Shown here: positions 26,175 to 34,792 of the stretch, in pieces
How the letters are laid out: every line of letters begins with the position of its first letter
Position numbering within the stretch: position 1 is the first letter of the stretch
NCBI GenBank assembly: GCA_029261655.1
Contig: JAJDAY010000017.1
Coordinates: 1-64,000 of the forward strand
From: Nitrospinaceae bacterium
Lineage (GTDB): Bacteria > Nitrospinota > Nitrospinia > Nitrospinales > VA-1
Length of the DNA stretch: 64,000 nt
Direction: 5' to 3'
The notes under the pieces: generated by a model
Seen by the model: only the letters and a program-made list of their open reading frames with translations
What the model was told of the DNA's origin: nothing
Databases searched by the model: none
Made by a program: the position numbers and the translations under genes

Positions 26175-27278
26175 ATGGTGCGTCTAAAGAATCTTTCCAA
26201 ATCGTTCGGTTCAAAAAGCGTGATCGAGGACGTGTCCCTCGAAATCAAGGCGGGTGAGAGGTTCATTCTTTTAGGCCCGAGCGGATGCGGCAAGACAACG
26301 CTTCTTCGCATGCTGGCGGGTTTTGAACGACCCGACCGTGGGGGCATTTTAATCGCGGGAGAAGATGTGGTGTCCCTCCCTGTGGAGCGGCGCCCGGTGG
26401 GCTTTATTTTCCAGAGTTACGCCTTGTTCCCGCACATGACGGTTTATGACAACATCGCGGTGGGCCCAAGGATTCGGAAAACTCCGGAGTCAAAGATTCT
26501 CCGGCAAATCGAGGAACTTTTAGAGATCACCCGTCTCAAAGAATTACGCGACGCTTATCCCGGCCGTCTGAGCGGCGGCGAGTCGCAACGGGTGGCCATC
26601 GCCCGCGCCCTGGTCAACCGGCCTAAAATTTTATTGCTGGACGAACCGCTTTCGGCTCTGGACGCGGGGCTCAGACTAGGCCTGCAGGAGGAGTTGAAAG
26701 AAATGCAGGAGGCTTTGGAGATCACATTTTTGTTCGTCACCCACGATCAGGAAGAAGCGATGAGCCTGGCCACTCGAATGGGTATTCTGGAAGGCGGCAG
26801 GCTCCTGCAAGTCGGAGAGCCTGCCAAATTGTACCACCACCCGGAATCTCCTTTTGTCGCGGGGTTTTTAGGGGCGATCAATCGGCTTTCAGGAAACATC
26901 GAACGCCAGGAGGAAAACCGAAGCGTCGTCAGACTGGATGCTGAAGTTAAAATCAATTGTGAGACCGGGGGCAAACGCGTGGCAGGCCCCCTGGTGACCT
27001 GCTTCATCCGGCCAGAGAAAATGTTTTTCGCCTCAAGCAATAACAGCGATCCCGACTTTAACCGCATCAACGCCGTCATCGTCGATAAAACATTTTTTGG
27101 AAATCAAACTCTGTATAAAACCAAACTTCAGGGCGGCCAAATTTGCACGGTACCGGTGAGTCATGGTTCGGGTGAATCTAATAAACTTTCCTGGCAGACG
27201 GGAGAGCGGGTGGCCATTCTTTTTTCCGCCAAAGATGTGATTCTGTTCGATAATACAAGTGCGCCCGAAAGGACTTAA
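26175..27278 (+). CDS. ABC transporter ATP-binding protein (PotA/CysA-like)
   Basis: 367 aa. Walker A GPSGCGKTTLLR, signature LSGGESQRVAIARAL, Walker B ILLLDEPLSALD and switch His VTHDQEEA are intact, followed by a C-terminal TOBE-type domain (about 250-365). This layout occurs in importers for polyamines, sulfate, iron or sugars. The next gene is a family 3 binding protein, and no permease gene is adjacent, so the membrane partner must be elsewhere. Confidence 0.9.
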   Translation: MVRLKNLSKSFGSKSVIEDVSLEIKAGERFILLGPSGCGKTTLLRMLAGFERPDRGGILIAGEDVVSLPVERRPVGFIFQSYALFPHMTVYDNIAVGPRIRKTPESKILRQIEELLEITRLKELRDAYPGRLSGGESQRVAIARALVNRPKILLLDEPLSALDAGLRLGLQEELKEMQEALEITFLFVTHDQEEAMSLATRMGILEGGRLLQVGEPAKLYHHPESPFVAGFLGAINRLSGNIERQEENRSVVRLDAEVKINCETGGKRVAGPLVTCFIRPEKMFFASSNNSDPDFNRINAVIVDKTFFGNQTLYKTKLQGGQICTVPVSHGSGESNKLSWQTGERVAILFSAKDVILFDNTSAPERT

Positions 27279-27279
27279 A

Positions 27280-28110
27280 ATGATTCGACCCATTGGCCTG
27301 TTTCCTGTCGGCAAAGTTCTTGGCTTGTTCTTTTTGTTGGCCCTGCTTTGGTCCATTCACGGATGCGGCGGAAAAGCCCCGGAAAAACCTCAGGCGCTTA
27401 AAAAGATTGTCGTCGCCACCGACACCAATCTGGTTCCCATGGCGTTTGTCGACGATCAGAACCGGCTGACCGGATTCGAACCTGATCTCATAAAAGCCGT
27501 TGCTGATCTGGCCGGGTTTGACATTGAAATTATCTCGGTGGCGTTTCCGGGTTTGTTCGGCGGACTCATCACCGGAAAATTCGATCTGGTCATCAGTTCC
27601 ATCACCATTCTGGAAGAAAGAAAAGAGAGAATGGCGTTTAGCATTCCCTATCTCAAAAGCGGTCTGGCGCTGGTGGTCCGGAAAGACCTGGAAGGCGTCC
27701 GGTCGGTGGCCGATATCAGGGACCGGAACCTCGTTGTGGGTGCGCAAAACGGAACCACGGCTTATTTTTATCTGGAAAAATTCCCGTCTCTCAGGAAAAA
27801 AGGCTACGATGTTCACGGTCACGCCGTGACCGATCTCATCAATGGAAAAATTGACGCGGTTCTCGGTGAGAGTACGGGAACGCTGTATTACAAAAATCAG
27901 AAAAAAGATTATTTTCAGAAGATCAAGATGGTGGGGGATATTCTCACTGAAGAATTTTATGGCATGGTTTTGCGCAAGGGGGATGGCGAATTGCTGGAAA
28001 AGGTGAACCGGGCTTTGGAAAAATTACTGGCGGACGGGACCGTATTAAAACTGCACAAAAAATGGGATCTTGGAAACTCCTCGGTGGTTCCTCCCCGGCC
28101 TGTCCAGTAA
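27280..28110 (+). CDS. Lipoprotein, family 3 extracellular solute-binding protein
   Basis: 276 aa. The signal ends in IHGC (lipobox), followed by an SBP_bac_3 domain: IVVATDTNLVPMAFVDDQNR, LTGFEPDLIKAVADLAG, DLVISSITILEERKERMAFS and an Arg-containing binding region. The family binds amino acids or similar small solutes. ATG 27280 has AAGGA seven bases upstream and begins right after the ABC ATPase stop, so the two are co-translated. Confidence 0.9.
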   Translation: MIRPIGLFPVGKVLGLFFLLALLWSIHGCGGKAPEKPQALKKIVVATDTNLVPMAFVDDQNRLTGFEPDLIKAVADLAGFDIEIISVAFPGLFGGLITGKFDLVISSITILEERKERMAFSIPYLKSGLALVVRKDLEGVRSVADIRDRNLVVGAQNGTTAYFYLEKFPSLRKKGYDVHGHAVTDLINGKIDAVLGESTGTLYYKNQKKDYFQKIKMVGDILTEEFYGMVLRKGDGELLEKVNRALEKLLADGTVLKLHKKWDLGNSSVVPPRPVQ

Positions 28111-28192
28111 GAGTGTCTTTGGAACGAGCGGGGAATATCTTCTGGTTTGTAAAGGTCTCATTTATTATTAAATCATTTCAGGAAAGTCTATT

Positions 28193-29137
28193 TTGTTAAA
28201 GCGAACGGTAAATAAAAAAAAATTCTCCACTAAAAAAGCCTCGATCAAAAAAACCAGCGCCCCAAAAACGCCCGCCAAAAATTCCACGGCACGAAGTTCG
28301 TCGACCCCGAATTCTAAAGCCCCAAAGCCTTCTGATGAAAAACCCATCCCTCAAAATCCCCCGGTAAAAAAAACGTATGCCAGGCCGCTTAAGGAGCAGG
28401 AGTTCACGGTCTATGGATGGAACGCCTGCAGGGCGGTGTTTGAAAACCGGCCCGAGGACATCTGCAGGGTTTTCTTCAGTCCCGAAAGGTCGTCCGCCCT
28501 GGCGGATGTAAAACGCTGGTGTCAGAAAAATAAACTTCCTTACCGGGAGCTTGACGCCAAGTCCCTGTACAAGGTGGCGGCCAGTTCTCATCACGAGGGC
28601 GCGGTGATGGTGGTCCGGCCAAAAACATTGACGTCGGTTCACGGATTACTGCGTAAGCCCGTTGATAAAGATGCTGTGATGATGGCCCTCGACCGTGTGG
28701 GGGACACGCATAATCTGGGCGCTATTTTACGGTCCTGCGCTTTTTTCGGGGTGGCGGGTTTGATTTTGGGGGAGAACGAAGATCAGGCGAAGGTCACGTC
28801 TTCCGCCGCGCGCATGGCGGAGGGGGCTTTGGAAATGGTTCCGATGTATCAAAGTACGGATCTGGCATCGGCCTTAAGAGACTTTCGCGAGAAGAAAGTT
28901 TTTGTGGTCGGTGCGGACGCGGAGGCGGGCAATTCTCTTTACGATGCAAAAATTTCTTTCCCCTGTATCGTGGTTGTGGGCAACGAAAACCAGGGGCTGT
29001 CAGAAAAAGTCAAAAAACGTTGCCACGCTCTGGTTCAGGTTCCGGGATGCAAGAACATGCAGTCCCTCAATGTGTCGGTTGCAACCGGCGTGATCCTCGC
29101 GGAATTGAGTCGGCGTAAAAGCCTGTCATCCAAATGA
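28193..29137 (+). CDS. TrmH/SpoU-family RNA 2'-O-methyltransferase (YfiF/RlmB-like)
   Basis: 314 aa. A Lys/Ser/Pro-rich disordered extension (1-62) precedes a substrate-binding domain (VYGWNACRAVFENRPEDI, HHEGAVMVV) and a SPOUT domain with motif 1 DRVGDTHNLGAILRSC, motif 2 VVVGNENQGLS and motif 3 QSLNVSVATGVILAE. The basic leader resembles E. coli YfiF. TTG start at 28193 is backed by AGGAAAG at good spacing. Methylates rRNA or tRNA ribose; the exact site is not predictable. Confidence 0.9.
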   Translation: MLKRTVNKKKFSTKKASIKKTSAPKTPAKNSTARSSSTPNSKAPKPSDEKPIPQNPPVKKTYARPLKEQEFTVYGWNACRAVFENRPEDICRVFFSPERSSALADVKRWCQKNKLPYRELDAKSLYKVAASSHHEGAVMVVRPKTLTSVHGLLRKPVDKDAVMMALDRVGDTHNLGAILRSCAFFGVAGLILGENEDQAKVTSSAARMAEGALEMVPMYQSTDLASALRDFREKKVFVVGADAEAGNSLYDAKISFPCIVVVGNENQGLSEKVKKRCHALVQVPGCKNMQSLNVSVATGVILAELSRRKSLSSK

Positions 29138-29159
29138 ATAATATTTTTTGAGCGCTCCC

Positions 29160-29585
29160 ATGTTTTTCGCAAAACTTCATCCCCTGATTGTTCATTTCCC
29201 GGTCGGCCTTCTGGTCAGCGGCGCTCTATTTGAATTCTATGGCAAAGTGTCCAAAGAGGAGGCGGTTGAGGTCGCAGGGAGGTTCAATGTTCGTCTTGGG
29301 TTCTGGTGCGCTCTCCCGGTATTCGCGGTGGGGTTTCTGGGAATGCTCAGTCTGGAAAATACCCAGAAGTTTCAGGATTTTTTGGGCAATCACCTCATGG
29401 CGGCCTTTGCCACCGTGTTATTTTTTCTCCTGGCGCTGTTGATTTCCCGTTATGGCGGCGGACGTTTTCAATTCGGGTATTATTTTTTTCTTGGTCTTGG
29501 TCTTGTCAGTGTTCTGACGACCGGGTTTTTCGGCGGTGAACTGGTGCATCGGTTCGGCGTGTCCACACCCGGATTTATCAACTAA
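29160..29585 (+). CDS. DUF2231-type membrane protein
   Basis: 141 aa, four TM segments beginning FFAKLHPLIVHFPVGLLVSG, where the HPLIVHFP pattern marks DUF2231. Function unknown; the family is often linked with electron transport or copper/cytochrome genes. ATG 29160 was chosen over TTG 29148. Its stop overlaps the stop of a second DUF2231 gene on the other strand. Confidence 0.82.
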   Translation: MFFAKLHPLIVHFPVGLLVSGALFEFYGKVSKEEAVEVAGRFNVRLGFWCALPVFAVGFLGMLSLENTQKFQDFLGNHLMAAFATVLFFLLALLISRYGGGRFQFGYYFFLGLGLVSVLTTGFFGGELVHRFGVSTPGFIN

Positions 29586-29962
29586 AAAACCAGCAGGTAG
29601 CCCGACCAGGCAGAAGCGCCCATTGCCAAAAGACCGCATCCGTATAATATGTGAGCGGTGCGGGAGTGGGGTTGGGTGTAGGAATAGCCGGTGCAAAACC
29701 CGTACAGGATGGTGAACAAAAAAGAATAACCCTGGTGACCCTCCACTTCGACCACGGCTCTAAGACCGATGTCGGTGGAAAGCATGCCGGAGAAATCCGC
29801 CATCACGGCGGCCAGCAACCCAATGCTCAGGTTGAAGGACCCCGCGGTTTTGTATAGGGGCCGGTTTTTCTTCCGGGAAAGAAACAACAGCAAAACCCCC
29901 GCCACAAACAACGATGGGGGAAAATGTGAAATGAAGGGATGAAATGAAACCGAACTTATCAT
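29582..29962 (-). CDS. DUF2231-type membrane protein (second copy)
   Basis: 126 aa, four TM segments, with FHPFISHFPPSLFVAGVLLL at the start matching the family's HPxxxHFP pattern. It converges on the plus-strand DUF2231 gene; the stops share the bases CTAA. Its ATG overlaps the stop of a 35-codon frame upstream, so translation may be coupled to it. Confidence 0.8.
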   Translation of the reverse strand: MISSVSFHPFISHFPPSLFVAGVLLLFLSRKKNRPLYKTAGSFNLSIGLLAAVMADFSGMLSTDIGLRAVVEVEGHQGYSFLFTILYGFCTGYSYTQPHSRTAHILYGCGLLAMGASAWSGYLLVF

Positions 29963-30066
29963 GTGTCGGCCTGGGGGCCGGGCTTTGCGTCAATGGGCGA
30001 CCGGGGTTGCGTCTGGCGCGGTTTTGAGGGGTAAGGGGTTTCCGGTTTTTCAGATTTCGTGGGCAT
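29959..30066 (-). CDS. Small proline-rich peptide gene (candidate)
   Basis: 35 codons encoding a hydrophilic Pro/Lys/Ser-rich peptide (MPTKSEKPETPYPSKPR...). AAGG lies about seven bases before ATG, and the stop overlaps the DUF2231 start as ATGA. It lies between tatB and DUF2231 on the same strand. No family known; it may only serve translational coupling. Confidence 0.38.
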   Translation of the reverse strand: MPTKSEKPETPYPSKPRQTQPRSPIDAKPGPQADT

Positions 30067-30180
30067 AGCGTGCCTTGTCAGGGAATGAAGTTGACAAAAA
30101 AGATGCCTAAGAGGCATGAAGGCAACGGAGCAGGGGAACTCAAGCATGAGCACAGCTTTTATTTCCCACGTTGTCGGGTC

Positions 30181-30474
30181 TCAGTTTTTGTTGGGGTCGT
30201 TGATCTGGAAATCTTTTGCATCCAGGTCCAGATTGACATCGACATCGATTTTGGTGGCGCTGGTCACGTCCTGTTCCAGTCCATCGAGGTTGACGTTTTG
30301 TTTCAGGCTTTCGGTTTCGTCCAGAACATCCTGTTTGAGGCTGTTGAAGGTGTTCTGGAATTCTCCCCAGCCACGACCAATGGCTTTAGCCAGTTTGGGC
30401 AGGTTTTGCGGGCCGATGACCACCACTGCAATGGCCATGAGGATCATGATCTCAAAAAAACCTATGTCGAACAT
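30181..30474 (-). CDS. tatB: Twin-arginine translocase subunit TatB
   Basis: 97 aa. One N-terminal TM helix (FFEIMILMAIAVVVIG), the hinge GPQNLPKLAKAIGRGWGE, and an amphipathic/acidic tail. The initial FDIGFFE and the acidic tail point to TatB rather than TatA. TatC is not next to it. A Tat substrate-like gene is present at 56203. The 12-base palindrome GGGAGCGCTCCC touches the start codon. Confidence 0.88.
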   Translation of the reverse strand: MFDIGFFEIMILMAIAVVVIGPQNLPKLAKAIGRGWGEFQNTFNSLKQDVLDETESLKQNVNLDGLEQDVTSATKIDVDVNLDLDAKDFQINDPNKN

Positions 30475-30648
30475 GGGAGCGCTCCCTGAAATGAACTGTT
30501 GAATGGATATGACTGAATGTTATCAGATAATCTTTTTTTATTCTACTACAGATCCTGTCGCCAGAGGGCAGAATCCGAGGTTGACTTGCAAGGGAATTAC
30601 CAGTTAACCTTGCCTCCCTTTTTCGGATCACAGAAATTTTGGTATTGA

Positions 30649-31578
30649 ATGAAAATTGTTCGGGGAACGAAAAATATTGTAAAACCCATCCCTTGTCCGG
30701 TGGTGGCCATTGGAAATTTTGACGGGGTCCATATCGGGCACCAGATCATATTCCGCCAGGCCGCCCAAATGGCGCGGGACCGTATGGGAACTGCCATTGT
30801 TTTTACTTTTGAACCGCATCCTTTAAAGATCATCGCGCCCAAGCGGGTCCCTCCACTTTTGACCAGCTTTCGCCAGAAAATGGAATTGATCGAAGAGTGC
30901 GGCATCGACATGGTCGTCTGCGCCGATTTTACCCGCCAGTTTGCCGACCAGCAACCCCGGGATTTTGCCAAAGACATTCTCGTCGGTCTCATTGGGGTTG
31001 AGGAAATTGTCGTCGGGTTTGATTACGCGTTTGGCCGGGGTCGCGAGGGGACCATTTCCTACCTCCAGAAAATGGGGGAGGAGTTTCACTTTAATGTTCA
31101 TGTGGTGGAACCCATTAAATTACGGGATCACCTGGTGAGCAGTTCCCACGTCCGTGAATTGATAGAAGAAGGCAACGTGAAGGCGGCCAGGGGTTTTCTC
31201 GGACGGGATTACTCCATCCTGGGGCCTGTGGTTCACGGTCATCACACGGGCCAGGCCATTGGTTTTCCCACCGCCAATCTGGACACAGCCAAGGTGCAGA
31301 TACCCGCTACGGGAGTGTATGCGGTCCGTATTCTGCATGCGGGGAGAGCTTTTAAGGGGGCGGTGAATATTGGTTTCAACCCGACGTTCAATCGCGATCG
31401 TTTGAGCGTCGAGGTGCATATTTTTGATTTTCATGAAGATATTTACGGGCAGGAAGTTGAGGTGATTTTTGTGGATCGCATTCGTCAGGAAATGACGTTT
31501 GAATCCGCGGACGAACTGGTCGTGCAAATCAAAAAAGACATTGAGACCGCAAGGGTTATTCTTGAGGACGACCTGTGA
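30649..31578 (+). CDS. ribF: Bifunctional riboflavin kinase / FAD synthetase
   Basis: 309 aa. The N-terminal nucleotidyltransferase part has VVAIGNFDGVHIGHQ and TFEPHPL; the C-terminal kinase part has GHHTGQAIGFPTANL and GVYAVRI, with NIGFNPTF. It turns riboflavin into FMN and FAD. The next gene starts inside its stop (GTGA), so the pair is coupled. Confidence 0.96.
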   Translation: MKIVRGTKNIVKPIPCPVVAIGNFDGVHIGHQIIFRQAAQMARDRMGTAIVFTFEPHPLKIIAPKRVPPLLTSFRQKMELIEECGIDMVVCADFTRQFADQQPRDFAKDILVGLIGVEEIVVGFDYAFGRGREGTISYLQKMGEEFHFNVHVVEPIKLRDHLVSSSHVRELIEEGNVKAARGFLGRDYSILGPVVHGHHTGQAIGFPTANLDTAKVQIPATGVYAVRILHAGRAFKGAVNIGFNPTFNRDRLSVEVHIFDFHEDIYGQEVEVIFVDRIRQEMTFESADELVVQIKKDIETARVILEDDL

Positions 31579-32615
31579 AAAGCGCCTGGAACCTGATCCT
31601 GGGGCTGGCCATTGCCGCAGGCGCTCTTTATTACACCCTGTACAACGTGTCCATGAAGGAGCTTGCGGCTTCTTTTAAAACGGTGGACTATATTTACCTC
31701 GTTCCGGCGGTGCTCATCATATTGTTGAGTTTTTTTTTCCGTGCGCTGCGTTGGCGGATATTGATATCCCCCATGAAGCAGATGGAAGTCAGCGGTCTGT
31801 TTTCTCCTCTGATGGTCGGGTACATGGCCAATATACTTCCTGCCCGTGCGGGCGAATTGATTCGGGCGTACCTCCTTGGAAAAAAACACGGCATTCCTTT
31901 TTCCGGGGCCTTTGCCTCGATCATTGTCGAGCGGTTGTTCGACATCGTTGCCATTCTTTTATTGTTTGCCTGGGTTTTTATGTTCAACGCCCAGGTTCTC
32001 AGTTCCGAGGCGGTGATTTCCGGGGTTTCCCTGCAAACGCTGGCGACTCGGTTCGGTGAATTGAGCGCTGTTCTGGTGGCGGCTCTTATTGGATTTATTT
32101 ACATGATGGTGGCTCACAAGAAAAAACTGATGACGATCATCCGTGGGATCATTCGGCCTTTACCGAAAAAGTGGCACGACAAGGTCGAATACCTGGTGGA
32201 AGAATTCAGCCAGGGTTGCATGGTTACTAAAGATTTACAGGCTCTGTTTAAGATTACGGTTTATACCGCGCTGGTTTGGGGGGCGATTGTCCTGAGCTAC
32301 CTCCCGTTTTACTACGCCTATGATCTGGACAATAAATCCCTGGAGTCGTTGATTCTGCTCACTGTGCTGGTGTCTGTTTTGATCGTGGTACTGCCCACGC
32401 CGGCGTTTTTGGGGTCGTTCAACGCGGCGATTTTGATCGGACTCCACGATATCATGAAGGTTCCGGAGTTGACGGCGGTGAGTTTCGGCATGGTGGTCTG
32501 GGCGGTGAGTTTCGGGGTCATCCTGATGGGCGGGTTTTATTTTATCCTGCACGATCATTTGTCTGTGAAAACCCTGGTCCAGATTGAGGAGGATGGGGGC
32601 GAGATGATCAAATAA
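31575..32615 (+). CDS. Lysylphosphatidylglycerol-synthase-TM/flippase-like (UPF0104) membrane protein
   Basis: 346 aa, about eight TM segments. The family motif is seen in MVGYMANILPARAGELIRAY and SIIVERLFDIVAILLL, and later in LPTPAFLGSFNAAIL. These proteins resemble the flippase part of MprF and are linked with lipid or glycolipid handling. GTG start overlaps the ribF stop. Confidence 0.88.
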   Translation: MKSAWNLILGLAIAAGALYYTLYNVSMKELAASFKTVDYIYLVPAVLIILLSFFFRALRWRILISPMKQMEVSGLFSPLMVGYMANILPARAGELIRAYLLGKKHGIPFSGAFASIIVERLFDIVAILLLFAWVFMFNAQVLSSEAVISGVSLQTLATRFGELSAVLVAALIGFIYMMVAHKKKLMTIIRGIIRPLPKKWHDKVEYLVEEFSQGCMVTKDLQALFKITVYTALVWGAIVLSYLPFYYAYDLDNKSLESLILLTVLVSVLIVVLPTPAFLGSFNAAILIGLHDIMKVPELTAVSFGMVVWAVSFGVILMGGFYFILHDHLSVKTLVQIEEDGGEMIK

Positions 32616-32692
32616 ACCGGGTTGCCTCTGAATACGGCTTGAAATTTAATAAGATAGAATTCATAATACTCCGATTGAAATAATGGTTATAT

Positions 32693-32776
32693 GCCGAAGT
32701 GGCGGAATTGGTAGACGCGCATGATTCAGGTTCATGTGGGGGCAACCCTGTGGAAGTTCGAGTCTTCTCTTCGGCA
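32693..32776 (+). tRNA. tRNA-Leu, anticodon CAG
   Basis: Class II tRNA with acceptor GCCGAAG/CTTCGGC, anticodon stem CATGA/TCATG around TTCAGGT (anticodon CAG) and a variable arm GTGGGGGCAACCCTGT. CCA is not encoded. It reads CUG. Confidence 0.95.
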
Positions 32777-33217
32777 CTCCTTTAGCGGAGGGCGAATTTG
32801 CTCACGCCGGGCAACGTCTTCTGTTTTTGGTGCCAACTTTTTCTTTGAATCCGCACCAATCGCCTGGTGGGCAACTTGCTGACGATGAGCAAGGCTCCCC
32901 TAGTTTGGTTCGGGCTTTCTCCGTGAGCCCTTCTCCCTCGTAAAGAGCTGCCCCGGAAAGTTATCCATCCCTTTTCAGCTTTGACTCCCCGCATTTGTTT
33001 GCCAGGATCCCGCAAGTTGTGATCCTCGTTCCCGACTGCAATTGCCCTCCCCCCCGGACTTCCTGAAAAGGCGATTCAGAGGGAAGGACAAAAAAGAGTG
33101 TGCTTGCCGGAATGGATAGATGGCGGTCACGGTTCGACGCACCCGCACAATCATTATCCCGATTTACTTTTAAGGGGGTTATTGGCCCTGGTGTCCTGCT
33201 TATCGAAGGGGTTGCTC
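32777..33217. other. Non-coding stretch between tRNA-Leu and a small basic-protein gene
   Basis: About 440 bases with frequent stops in all frames and no ribosome site ahead of any frame. Sequence style differs from the genes (C/T-rich plus strand). It may be decayed DNA. No terminator with a good T run was seen right after the tRNA. Confidence 0.4.
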
Positions 33218-33391
33218 TTACAGGTTGTTCTTTTTTTCCTGAATTTCAGCTCTTCTGGCTTTTGCAAGCTTGCCAAGTTCACCCAGCGCTTTTCGGGCGC
33301 GCGCGGCGGCCGCTTTTACATTTTTGGTTTCAAAACTTTCATTCTCAGCGAGGTAGGTTTCATAAGCGGCGGTAATTTGGTCGTGGGTCAT
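33218..33391 (-). CDS. Small basic Ala/Lys-rich protein (Hc1 histone-like composition)
   Basis: 57 aa starting at ATG 33391 with GGAG seven to eight bases upstream. A helical N-terminus (MTHDQITAAYETYLAENESF) leads to an Ala/Lys/Arg-rich helix (VKAAAARARKALGELGKLAK) and a KKNN tail. The composition recalls chlamydial Hc1-like histone H1 homologues, so DNA binding is plausible but unproven. The open frame continues upstream to 33454 without a ribosome site. Confidence 0.7.
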   Translation of the reverse strand: MTHDQITAAYETYLAENESFETKNVKAAAARARKALGELGKLAKARRAEIQEKKNNL

Positions 33392-33545
33392 TTTTTTCTC
33401 CAGTGAAATGTTGATTCGATTCATACCGAGTACGAAAGCCACATTATAAACCAAGATTGAGGAAGTTGGGGAAGGTTTTATTTGCGCGGGAAAGATTGAA
33501 AGCCGGGCGGCGGAGATTTTTCTACTGTGGTGTGGAAAAATCCCT

Positions 33546-33746
33546 TCAGCCGATTTTTTTACAATACGCGTCTTTCAGGGTGTAGACCTCGTCCTCTTCG
33601 GTGGGGTAATCTTCTTTCCCTTTTTGGCTTTTTGCGTCATCTCTGTGGACTTCGCAAGCTTTCAAATTTGGATATTCCACATAGTTTTCGATGTGCAGTT
33701 CTTTTCCAGACACGGATAACCACACCAAAATTAAAATGTATTTCAT
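33546..33746 (-). CDS. Small protein with hydrophobic N-terminus
   Basis: 66 aa. The first 13 residues are hydrophobic (MKYILILVWLSVS), possibly a short export signal; the rest is charged with two cysteines (ACEVHRD and YCKKIG). GAGGAGGTAA lies directly before ATG. It starts immediately after the stop of the gene at 33747, so both are in one operon. No family recognised. Confidence 0.65.
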   Translation of the reverse strand: MKYILILVWLSVSGKELHIENYVEYPNLKACEVHRDDAKSQKGKEDYPTEEDEVYTLKDAYCKKIG

Positions 33747-33923
33747 TTACCTCCTCGCGAATTCTTTAATAAGGTGAACTCTTAATTTTTCAGCCTTTTG
33801 CATTTCGTATTGCGCCAATGTTCTGGAATCGACCTTCTTGAAGGAAATGAATTTTCCCAATTCCCAGGGCCGTGGCAGCCAGAATTTAAGCGCGATCAGT
33901 ATCCGTGTTCTCATTGGCAACAT
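33747..33923 (-). CDS. Very small basic protein, first gene of a two-gene operon
   Basis: 58 aa, beginning MLPMRTRILIALKFWLPRPW and ending KEFARR. GAGGA lies eight bases before ATG 33923. Its last codons (GCG AGG AGG TAA) form the ribosome site of the next gene, whose ATG follows the TAA directly. The peptide is basic and amphipathic, with no recognised family. The tight coupling and good ribosome site support it as a real gene. Confidence 0.62.
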   Translation of the reverse strand: MLPMRTRILIALKFWLPRPWELGKFISFKKVDSRTLAQYEMQKAEKLRVHLIKEFARR

Positions 33924-34246
33924 AGCTTGCTTCCTCTAAGGTTTCTATTCCATGGTAAGGGTAGTTTTGCCGATGTTCAAGCCTAGAGAATGGCTAAAAA
34001 ACAGGCGGGGACTGGATGAGGCGTATTTTCAACGGGAAACGAAATTTTTTTTATGCATTTATTTTCATCCGGTTTCCTGTTGCCTGAAGGGGGGCAGGGA
34101 ACAAAACGCTCCCCCGGATTTCCCCCCAAAGCCTTACCAGAATAATGCTATGATGCCGTCATGAATTCCCTACGGTAAAAAAACAAACGATGCCAACGGA
34201 TGGGTCGGTCGTTTCATTGGTTTTATTTAAAACGGAGATCTGAAAT
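33924..34246. other. Intergenic region between divergent small genes
   Basis: About 320 bases with no supported frame. It should carry promoters for the small minus-strand operon and for the DUF1579-like gene; none could be fixed with confidence. Confidence 0.35.
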
Positions 34247-34783
34247 ATGAAAACTCAAAATTTATTTTTTGCGGTGACGGCATTCCTGCTGGTTTTTGTT
34301 GCCGCGCAAGTGACGGCTCAGGAGCATGAGCATAAGCCGTATACAGGTTCCAAGGCGTTTGAACGCATGAAAAAACTGGTGGGTGTTTGGGAAGGCACGA
34401 TGGATATGGGGGACAAGGGGGTCATGAAGTCCACCTTGAGCTACAAGCTCACCGCCGCCGACAGCGCCATCGTGGAGACGGTGTTTGAGGGCATGCCGCA
34501 TGAAATGATGTCGATCTACCACGACGATTCCAGGCGTCAGTTGACCATGACCCATTACTGCGCCGAGCACAACCAGCCAAAATTGATGCTGACCGGCATG
34601 GACGATAACAAGCTTGCCATGGATTTATCTAAAGACTCGGATATCGATGTCACAGGCGAAGGGCATATTCATTCCCTCGCGATCCGGTTCGACGGGGAGG
34701 ATAAAATGACCCAGCAATGGGTCTCTTTTGAAAACGGGAAAAAGGGCCAAACCGTGGAGATCGACTTTAAGCGTGTGCGCTGA
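34247..34783 (+). CDS. Secreted DUF1579-like protein
   Basis: 178 aa with a Sec signal (FFAVTAFLLVFVAAQVTA), then FERMKKLVGVWEGTMDMG, the lipocalin-like opening of the family, and regular beta strands. A short His/Glu segment (EHEHKPY) follows the signal. Function unknown; the family is predicted to bind small ligands. The DksA-like gene follows nine bases later. Confidence 0.75.
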   Translation: MKTQNLFFAVTAFLLVFVAAQVTAQEHEHKPYTGSKAFERMKKLVGVWEGTMDMGDKGVMKSTLSYKLTAADSAIVETVFEGMPHEMMSIYHDDSRRQLTMTHYCAEHNQPKLMLTGMDDNKLAMDLSKDSDIDVTGEGHIHSLAIRFDGEDKMTQQWVSFENGKKGQTVEIDFKRVR

Positions 34784-34792
34784 TTTTTAGTC

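Noticed and set aside
29150-30489. Identical GAGCGCTCCC-ATGTT around the starts of the DUF2231 gene (29160) and tatB (30474).
   Set aside because: A 15-base identity is within chance for this length; it helps to choose the starts but does not show a shared regulator.
33098-33406. 102-codon plus-strand frame opposite the small basic protein.
   Set aside because: No ribosome site; the minus-strand gene has a good one and a plausible protein composition.
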